A stretch of DNA of 5,152 nucleotides, taken from NCBI GenBank assembly GCA_964466745.1, contig CAYXOX010000182.1, positions 1 to 5,152 of the forward strand, in the 5' to 3' direction. Below the pieces are notes generated by a model. That model did no database searches. It was not told where the DNA came from and saw nothing but the letters and a program-made list of their open reading frames with translations. Positions 1 to 5,152 of this stretch are shown here, in pieces. Both the position numbers and the translations under genes were made by a program. How positions within the stretch are numbered: position 1 is the first letter of the stretch; the number at the start of each line of letters is the position of its first letter. Source of the stretch: CAYXOX01 sp964466745. Its GTDB lineage: Bacteria > Pseudomonadota > Alphaproteobacteria > Rhodobacterales > Rhodobacteraceae.

Positions 1-732
1 ATCGAGACGCTGGGCGGCGTGTTCACCCGCCTGATCGACCGCAACACCACGATCCCGACCAAGAAATCCCAGGTCTTCTCCACCGCCGAAGACAACCAGA
101 ACGCGGTGACGATCCGGGTGTTCCAGGGCGAGCGCGAGATGGCGGCCGACAACAAGATGCTCGGCCAGTTCAACCTCGAGAACATCCCGCCGGCGCCGCG
201 GGGCATGCCCCAGATCGAGGTGACCTTCGACATCGACGCCAACGGCATCGTTTCCGTCAGTGCCAAGGACAAGGGCACCGGCAAGGAGCAGAAGATCACC
301 ATCCAGGCGTCCGGCGGGCTCTCGGACGACGAGATCGAACAGATGGTCAAGGATGCCGAGGCCAATGCCGAGGCGGACAAGGAGCGCCGCGATCTGGTGG
401 AGGCCAAGAACCAGGCCGAAAGCCTGATCCACTCCACGGAGAAATCCATGGAGGAGCATGGCGAGAAGGTGGACCCGTCCACGATCGAGGCGATCGAGCT
501 GGCCATCGCGGCGCTCAAGGACGAGCTCGAGGGCGAAGATGCCGGCAAGATCCGCTCGGGTATCCAGAACGTCACCGAGGCGGCCATGAAACTCGGCGAG
601 GCGATCTACAAGGCCAGCCAGGAAGAGGCGGCCGGCGAGGCGCCCGGCGCGGATGGCGAGCCGAAGGGCGTGGACGACGATATCGTGGACGCGGATTTCG
701 AGGATCTCGACGACGACAAGCGCGCCTCGTGA
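1..732 (+). CDS. dnaK: Hsp70 chaperone DnaK, C-terminal part (5' end outside the window)
   Basis: ATP-driven cytoplasmic chaperone that binds exposed hydrophobic peptides with DnaJ and GrpE. The reading frame is open from base 1, so this is a window-edge truncation; 243 residues are visible. The first visible residues (IETLGG) align with about residue 401 of E. coli DnaK, so the ATPase domain is missing. Residues 1 to about 105 are the beta-sandwich substrate-binding domain, with the motifs STAEDNQ, PAPRGMPQIEVTFDIDA and VSAKDKGTGKEQKI. Residues about 108-205 are the helical lid (DAEANAEAD, HSTEK). A disordered Gly/Ala/Asp tail ends in DDDIVDADFEDLDDD, like the E. coli DDVVDAEFEEV tail. By alignment the arch residues of the peptide cleft are Leu (E. 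coli M404) and Ala (A429), and the pocket Val (V436) is kept. A GTG at base 19 is in frame but is not a start. dnaJ follows after 78 bases, the usual partner order. Confidence 0.98.
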   Translation: METLGGVFTRLIDRNTTIPTKKSQVFSTAEDNQNAVTIRVFQGEREMAADNKMLGQFNLENIPPAPRGMPQIEVTFDIDANGIVSVSAKDKGTGKEQKITIQASGGLSDDEIEQMVKDAEANAEADKERRDLVEAKNQAESLIHSTEKSMEEHGEKVDPSTIEAIELAIAALKDELEGEDAGKIRSGIQNVTEAAMKLGEAIYKASQEEAAGEAPGADGEPKGVDDDIVDADFEDLDDDKRAS

Positions 733-752
733 GGCTTGTTTGAACGCGCTCG

Positions 753-781
753 AGGCCGGCCCGCATTGTCCGGGCCGGCCT
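753..781 (+). terminator. GC hairpin between dnaK and dnaJ, probable attenuator or leaky terminator
   Basis: A perfect 11-bp inverted repeat (arms 753-763 and 771-781) flanks a 7-base loop. It begins 20 bases after the dnaK stop and ends 29 bases before the dnaJ start. The stem is almost all G/C and so very stable. The bases after it (TTCGCGTTCT) hold scattered T's but no true U-run, so it is not a strong intrinsic terminator. It could cause partial termination, or protect the 3' end of a processed dnaK message, making more DnaK than DnaJ. The structure is read directly from the sequence; the role is inferred. Confidence 0.55.
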
Positions 782-810
782 TCGCGTTCTGAGGAGAGCT
801 GGAACCAGCC

Positions 811-1971
811 ATGTCAAAACGCGACTACTACGATGTGCTCGGTGTCTCGCGCGGCGCGTCCGCCGACGAGATAAAGAAGGCGTACCGCCAGAAGGCCAAG
901 GAGCTCCATCCCGACCGCAACGCCGACAATCCCCAGGCCGAGGCGCAGTTCAAGGAAGCCAACGAGGCCTACGAGATCCTCAAGGACGCGGAGAAGAAGG
1001 CCGCCTACGACCGCTTCGGCCACGCCGCCTTCGAGGGAGGCATGGGCCCCGGCAGCCGCGCGGGCGCCGGGGCGCGCGCCGGCCACGGGGGCAACGCCGA
1101 TTTCGCGTCCGCCTTCTCCGACGTGTTCGACGATCTGTTCGGCGATTTCATGGGCGGCAGGGGTGCCAACGCACGCCAGCGCGCCTCGCGCGGATCCGAT
1201 CTTCGCTACAATCTCCGCATTTCGCTGGAAGACGCCCACGAAGGGCTGCAGAAAACCGTCACCGTGCCCACCTCGGTCACCTGCACGGCCTGCAGCGGCA
1301 CCGGCGCCGAGGGCGGCAGCGAGCCCTCGCTCTGCCCCACCTGTTCGGGCATGGGCAAGGTACGGGCGCAGCAGGGCTTCTTCACGGTGGAGCGCACCTG
1401 CCCCACCTGCTCGGGCTCGGGCCAGATCATCAAGAACCCCTGCACCACCTGCGGGGGCCCCGGCCGTGTCGAGAAGGATCGCGCGCTCAACGTGAACATT
1501 CCCGCCGGTGTCGAGACAGGCACCCGCATCAGGCTCGCCGGCGAGGGCGAGGCGGGGCTGCGCGGCGGGCCAGCGGGTGATCTCTACATCTTCATCGAGG
1601 TGGAGCCGCACCCGCTCTTCGAGCGCGACGGCCAGAACCTTTACTGCCGCGTGCCGGTCTCGATGACGACGGCCGCCCTCGGCGGCGACATCGAGGTGCC
1701 CACCATAGACGGCGGACGGAGCCGGGTGAAGCTCCCCGCCGGCAGCCAGTCCGGCCGCCAGATGCGCCTGCGCGGCAAGGGCATGCCTGCCCTGAGGGGC
1801 GCAACCACGGGCGACATGTTCATCGAGCTCGCCGTCGAAACGCCGGTCAACCTGACGAACAAGCAGAAGGAGCTGCTGCGCGAGTTCGACAGGCTCTCCG
1901 AAGACAACAACCCCGAGAGTTCGAGCTTCTTCACCAAGGTCAAGAACTTCTGGGACGGCATGAAATCCTGA
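811..1971 (+). CDS. dnaJ: Hsp40 co-chaperone DnaJ (type I, zinc-finger form)
   Basis: Complete 386-residue cytoplasmic co-chaperone that delivers unfolded proteins to DnaK and stimulates its ATPase. The J domain spans residues 1 to about 70, with the HPD motif at 33-35 that contacts DnaK. A Gly-rich region (about 76-118) contains the DVFDDLFGDF segment typical of bacterial DnaJ. The zinc-binding region has all four CxxCxGxG repeats at 158-165, 175-182, 197-204 and 211-218, so both zinc sites look intact. The C-terminal substrate-binding domains run from about 220 to 345, ending in a dimerisation segment rich in charged residues. Length is close to the E. coli protein (376). The ATG start gives the canonical MSKRDYYDVLGV beginning. 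A purine-rich GAGGAG lies at 791-796, somewhat far (14 bases) from the ATG, and a weaker GGA at 801-803 has better spacing. It is probably co-transcribed with dnaK through the 753-781 hairpin. Confidence 0.98.
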   Translation: MSKRDYYDVLGVSRGASADEIKKAYRQKAKELHPDRNADNPQAEAQFKEANEAYEILKDAEKKAAYDRFGHAAFEGGMGPGSRAGAGARAGHGGNADFASAFSDVFDDLFGDFMGGRGANARQRASRGSDLRYNLRISLEDAHEGLQKTVTVPTSVTCTACSGTGAEGGSEPSLCPTCSGMGKVRAQQGFFTVERTCPTCSGSGQIIKNPCTTCGGPGRVEKDRALNVNIPAGVETGTRIRLAGEGEAGLRGGPAGDLYIFIEVEPHPLFERDGQNLYCRVPVSMTTAALGGDIEVPTIDGGRSRVKLPAGSQSGRQMRLRGKGMPALRGATTGDMFIELAVETPVNLTNKQKELLREFDRLSEDNNPESSSFFTKVKNFWDGMKS

Positions 1972-1976
1972 CGGGA

Positions 1977-1991
1977 TTAACGCCCCGTTAG
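1977..1991. promoter_or_regulatory. CtrA-like motif TTAA-N7-TTAG upstream of radC
   Basis: The dnaJ-radC gap holds TTAA (1977-1980), seven bases, then TTAG (1988-1991), one mismatch from the alphaproteobacterial CtrA consensus TTAA-N7-TTAA. It also contains a dyad with arms 1978-1982 and 1986-1990. It lies 23 bases before the preferred radC ATG and is the only TTAA I noticed in this GC-rich window. A competing reading is a weak stem (1969-1975 with 1984-1990, one G-U pair) overlapping the dnaJ stop codon, which could be a poor terminator lacking a U-run. CtrA control is inferred from motif and position only. Confidence 0.35.
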
Positions 1992-2014
1992 CCTTGCTGC
2001 GCACAGGCTGGGCC

Positions 2015-2890
2015 ATGGCCCGCCCGTCGCACACCATCACCTCGAGGCCGACAGGCCGCTCGCTGTCGGAGCCGCTGCTGCCGCTCTTTCGGGAGGCGGC
2101 GGCCGGCGCGCCGTCGCCCTCGCCGGAGAGCATCGGCCGGGGCCCCGGGCCCGGCGGCAGCGCCAGCCTCCACCGCGCGCGCGCCACCGCTGCGGAACGC
2201 GGTGCCGCACAGCCCTCCTACATCAAGGATCACCGCAAGCGGCTGCGCGCCAGGTTCGCAGAGGGCGGTGCGCGGGCGATGCCCGATTACGAACTGCTCG
2301 AACTGATCCTCTTCCGGGCGATCCGCCGGGCCGACGTGAAGCCGGTCGCCGCCGCGCTGATGGCCACCTTCGGCGATCTCGGCCATGTGCTCGCAGCGCC
2401 GGTGGACAGGCTGACGGAAGTGCCCGGCGTGGGCGAGGCCGTTGCGCTCGAACTGAAGGTCGTCGAGGCGACGGCCCACCGGCTCGCCCGCGCCCGGGTG
2501 ATCGATCGCCCGGTGCTCTCGGGCTGGAACGCCCTGCTGGACTACTGCAGGACCGCGCTCGCCCATGCCGAAACCGAGAGCGTGCGCTGCCTCTACCTCA
2601 ACCGCCAGAACCGCCTGATCGCCGACGAGGAAGCCGGGCGCGGCACGGTGGACCATGTTCCCGTCTACCCGCGGGAGGTGCTGCGGCGCGCGCTCGCGCT
2701 CAACGCCTCGGCGCTCATCCTGGTGCACAACCACCCGTCGGGCGACCCCACGCCGAGCCAGGCCGACATCGCGATGACAGCCCAGATCGCGCGTGGCTCG
2801 GAGGCGCTGGGCCTCGTACTTCACGATCACATCGTCGTCGGCAAGAGCAGGGAGGTCAGCTTCCGCGCGGAAGGGCTTCTGGGCGCCTGA
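2015..2890 (+). CDS. radC: RadC family protein (JAMM/MPN domain, JAB-like)
   Basis: Complete, 291 residues from the ATG at 2015. The conserved RadC body starts near residue 68 (SYIKDHRKRLRARF) and contains a helix-hairpin-helix-like segment (VPGVGEAVALELK, about 136-148), which may touch DNA. The C-terminal JAMM metal-protease-like domain carries HNHPSG at 238-243, followed by S248 and D251, the H-x-H...S..D zinc site. E221 in PREV is a candidate for the catalytic acid. RadC was once linked to DNA repair, but the E. coli radC102 phenotype was traced to recG; its real substrate is unknown and it is often tied to recombination or competence genes. The first 65 or so residues are a Pro/Ser/Ala-rich extension with no recognisable fold. 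A TTG at 1994 would add 7 residues; the next ATG (2279) would remove conserved sequence. No good Shine-Dalgarno precedes 2015, so the exact start is uncertain. Confidence 0.93.
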   Translation: MARPSHTITSRPTGRSLSEPLLPLFREAAAGAPSPSPESIGRGPGPGGSASLHRARATAAERGAAQPSYIKDHRKRLRARFAEGGARAMPDYELLELILFRAIRRADVKPVAAALMATFGDLGHVLAAPVDRLTEVPGVGEAVALELKVVEATAHRLARARVIDRPVLSGWNALLDYCRTALAHAETESVRCLYLNRQNRLIADEEAGRGTVDHVPVYPREVLRRALALNASALILVHNHPSGDPTPSQADIAMTAQIARGSEALGLVLHDHIVVGKSREVSFRAEGLLGA

Positions 2891-2946
2891 GCGACCGCCG
2901 CGACACCGCGCGGCGCGCGCCCCGGGTTCGCGAAATCGCGGCTCCC
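2891..2946. other. Convergent gap between radC and the minus-strand gene, with GC stems
   Basis: This 56-base spacer is where the two transcription directions meet. It holds a 7-bp GC stem (2896-2902 with 2909-2915, 6-base loop) and a short CGCGA/TCGCG repeat (2929-2933 with 2936-2940). Neither is followed by a U-run on either strand, so a terminator serving both genes is possible but not shown. No small gene is evident. Confidence 0.25.
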
Positions 2947-4164
2947 TCAGTTCGCGGCGAGGATGACGTCCTCGAAGAGGGTGCGGAGCACGACGTACTC
3001 GCCCACCGCCTCGCATTCGGGAAGCGACAGCACGAGATCGAGCACGCGCATCTCTTCGCCGGGGCGCACCTGCAGGCTCTGGGCCTCCAGATCACGCCCG
3101 CAGGTTTCCCCGGTCACCGCCGCCTCGACGCTCAGCGCGACGGTGCCATCGCCCTGCGCCATCCCGGTGGGAAACGTGTAGATCTCGGCCATGAGGGGCT
3201 CGGCGATGGCACCGGCGCCGAGGCGCGTCAGGAATCCGCCCTCGCCGCGCGCGGCGACCGCGGGCTCACGGGGCGTCTGCGCCCATACATGGCCGGGCGT
3301 GTCGTAGTCGGCCCCAAGCTCGAGAGCATGAATATGGAATGCCGGTTCGCCGCGCCATTGCAGCACCACGCGGTCGTAGAAGGCCAGGCTCGGCACGTCC
3401 ACCGTGGCGGCCGCGCCGGTTTCGTCGGCGAAGGCGGCGATGAAGACGGCCCGCTCAGAGAGGGCCGGCACCTCCACTTCGGCACGGCCGGCAACGTCTG
3501 TCACGGCCGAGAACATCATGCCGTTGTGGTGGATTGTGGCGCGCTCGTTCCGGTGGCAGGGCGCCGCAAGCCGCAGCGAAACCATGGCCGCCGCACCTGG
3601 CGCGGCATCGAGCGTCGGCGCGCATTCGGCGGAAACCTCGTCCACCGGCGCGCCGGGCTCGGCCTCTTCCAGACGGGCCGGCATCGTGTTCATCGTGGTC
3701 GAGCCGAGGAGCAGCGGCAGCGACTCCCGGCCTCCGGCCGCGCGGGTGACCTCGAAGGCCGGATCCGTATCCACCTCGGGGCCGGCGCCCGGCGCATCCG
3801 CCGACGTCGCCACGGCCGGCAACGGCACGTTGCCCTCGGGGCCGGCGGGCGCCGTGCCGGGCATGCCGGGGGTATCGCCGGAGCTGGCGAGCGCGGCCTC
3901 GGGCATCGGCTGGCCTTCCAGCGCGGCCTCCCCGGCGGGGGCCGAGGCCTCCACCACCATTGCAGGGGCAGTGCCCGCATCGCGCATCACGGGGGCCTGC
4001 GGCGGCGGGGGCGGCGCGGCGACGAAGCGGTCGCGCAGCCCCGGCCCCGTCTGCATGAAGAACCCGATCAGCGCCGCCACCATGAGGACGGCGCCGGCCA
4101 TGGCGAGGCGCTGGGGCAGCGGGCGCCGCGCAGTGGTTTCCATCCTGAGATCCTCGAGTTCCAT
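2947..4164 (-). CDS. Hypothetical membrane-anchored periplasmic protein next to secA
   Basis: 405 residues, function not recognised. Residues 1-19 are charged, with R13, R14 and R19 just before a single hydrophobic segment (about 20-37, LAMAGAVLMVAALIGFF). This predicts an N-in signal anchor with the rest in the periplasm. Residues 49-58 hold a proline run, and a Pro/Ala/Gly-rich, low-complexity linker continues to about 135. From about 178 to the end is a folded-looking domain with alternating hydrophobic strands, suggesting beta structure. It has four cysteines (C181, C203, C355, C384) that could form two disulfides, and the motifs IHHNGMMF, DRVVLQWRGEP, FHIHALELGA and GHVW. I recall similar Rhodobacteraceae proteins carrying the label 'translocase', probably borrowed from the neighbouring secA; nothing here shows a translocase domain. 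The ATG at 4164 has a GGAGG seven bases upstream, favouring it over the in-frame ATG at 4143. It lies 118 bases downstream of secA, across a strong terminator. Confidence 0.85.
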   Translation of the reverse strand: MELEDLRMETTARRPLPQRLAMAGAVLMVAALIGFFMQTGPGLRDRFVAAPPPPPQAPVMRDAGTAPAMVVEASAPAGEAALEGQPMPEAALASSGDTPGMPGTAPAGPEGNVPLPAVATSADAPGAGPEVDTDPAFEVTRAAGGRESLPLLLGSTTMNTMPARLEEAEPGAPVDEVSAECAPTLDAAPGAAAMVSLRLAAPCHRNERATIHHNGMMFSAVTDVAGRAEVEVPALSERAVFIAAFADETGAAATVDVPSLAFYDRVVLQWRGEPAFHIHALELGADYDTPGHVWAQTPREPAVAARGEGGFLTRLGAGAIAEPLMAEIYTFPTGMAQGDGTVALSVEAAVTGETCGRDLEAQSLQVRPGEEMRVLDLVLSLPECEAVGEYVVLRTLFEDVILAAN

Positions 4165-4171
4165 GGCACTG

Positions 4172-4176
4172 CCTCC
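4172..4176 (-). promoter_or_regulatory. Ribosome binding site of the hypothetical anchored protein
   Basis: On the minus strand this reads GGAGG and ends seven bases before the ATG at 4164, an ideal Shine-Dalgarno spacing, which decides the start. A small hairpin (arms 4178-4182 and 4187-4191, loop TTCA) sits immediately upstream and could affect access to the site. No convincing -35/-10 pair is visible between here and the secA terminator. Confidence 0.8.
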
Positions 4177-4229
4177 GGGCCCTTCAGGGCCGCAACCGCT
4201 TACGTTTCACCCCCGGCACCATCGGCGCC

Positions 4230-4261
4230 AAAAATGAAAAAGCCGTGGCCAAGCCACGGCT
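4230..4261 (-). terminator. Intrinsic terminator of secA
   Basis: Reading the minus strand, a perfect 9-bp stem (4253-4261 with 4241-4249) closes a 3-base loop. It is followed at once by five T's (4241-4237, the first of which closes the stem), then CA and five more T's. It starts 21 bases after the secA stop codon. Stem, tight loop and U-tract together are the classic Rho-independent form, and it is the clearest regulatory signal in the window. On the plus strand the A-run precedes the stem and no U-tract follows, so it acts in one direction only. Confidence 0.92.
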
Positions 4262-4282
4262 CATTCGCGGTATTTCGGCGCC

Positions 4283-5152
<870 letters not shown>

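Noticed and set aside
1969..1990. Stem overlapping the dnaJ stop codon as a dnaJ terminator
   Set aside because: Seven pairs including a G-U, an 8-base loop and no U-run make it too weak to call; the same bases are better explained by the TTAA-N7-TTAG motif.
1994..2014. TTG at 1994 as the start of radC
   Set aside because: It lacks a ribosome binding site, adds only seven unconserved residues, and would lie almost directly on the CtrA-like motif. The in-frame ATG at 2015 is preferred, though not proven.
2136..2155. GC-rich inverted repeat inside the radC N-terminal coding region
   Set aside because: It consists only of G and C within a Gly/Pro-coding low-complexity stretch, as expected by chance from composition; kept only as a note under the RadC extension.
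814..2187. 457-codon open frame on the minus strand opposite dnaJ
   Set aside because: It is wholly antisense to an unambiguous dnaJ and runs into radC. In GC-rich DNA the antisense frames stay open by chance because stop codons are rare, and its product is Ala/Gly/Arg-rich with no recognisable domain.
1988..3016. 342-codon open frame on the minus strand opposite radC
   Set aside because: Antisense to a conserved RadC with its JAMM motif; the product is Arg/Gly/Ala-rich and overlaps the 3' end of the hypothetical gene in another frame.

Overview
This high-GC window (GC strongly favoured at third codon positions) looks like the chromosome of an alphaproteobacterium, most likely of the Rhodobacterales/Rhodobacteraceae. 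The grounds are the DnaK, DnaJ, RadC and SecA sequences and the gene order dnaK-dnaJ-radC / membrane-anchored protein / secA, which I recall as common in that group. That is recall, not a search. The window is core-genome material: I see no mobile element, CRISPR array, tRNA, rRNA or sign of recent transfer.

Plus strand, left half. The 3' end of dnaK (243 residues, starting inside the substrate-binding domain) is followed after 78 bases by a complete dnaJ. A strong GC hairpin lies between them and probably trims read-through from chaperone to co-chaperone. After dnaJ, a 43-base gap holds a TTAA-N7-TTAG motif resembling a CtrA binding site. A complete radC follows, with a long proline/alanine-rich N-terminal extension of its own.

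Minus strand, right half. Gene direction changes at about 2891-2946, where radC converges on a 405-codon gene for a single-pass membrane-anchored protein. It has a Pro/Ala-rich linker and a four-cysteine periplasmic domain, and I cannot assign it a function. Upstream of it, reading the same way, is the 3' end of secA (289 residues, from the NFDIRK...LLKFDDVMNDQRK region to the zinc-binding tail). secA ends at a textbook intrinsic terminator, so the downstream gene probably depends on its own promoter or on leakage.

The shared theme is protein handling. DnaK/DnaJ fold and hold nascent or unfolded proteins, including secretion substrates, and SecA drives export through SecYEG. The unknown gene beside secA may belong to envelope biology, but only by position and topology. 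I found no convincing new biological system. The points most worth a second look are the unknown periplasmic protein, the CtrA-like motif in front of radC and the dnaK-dnaJ hairpin.
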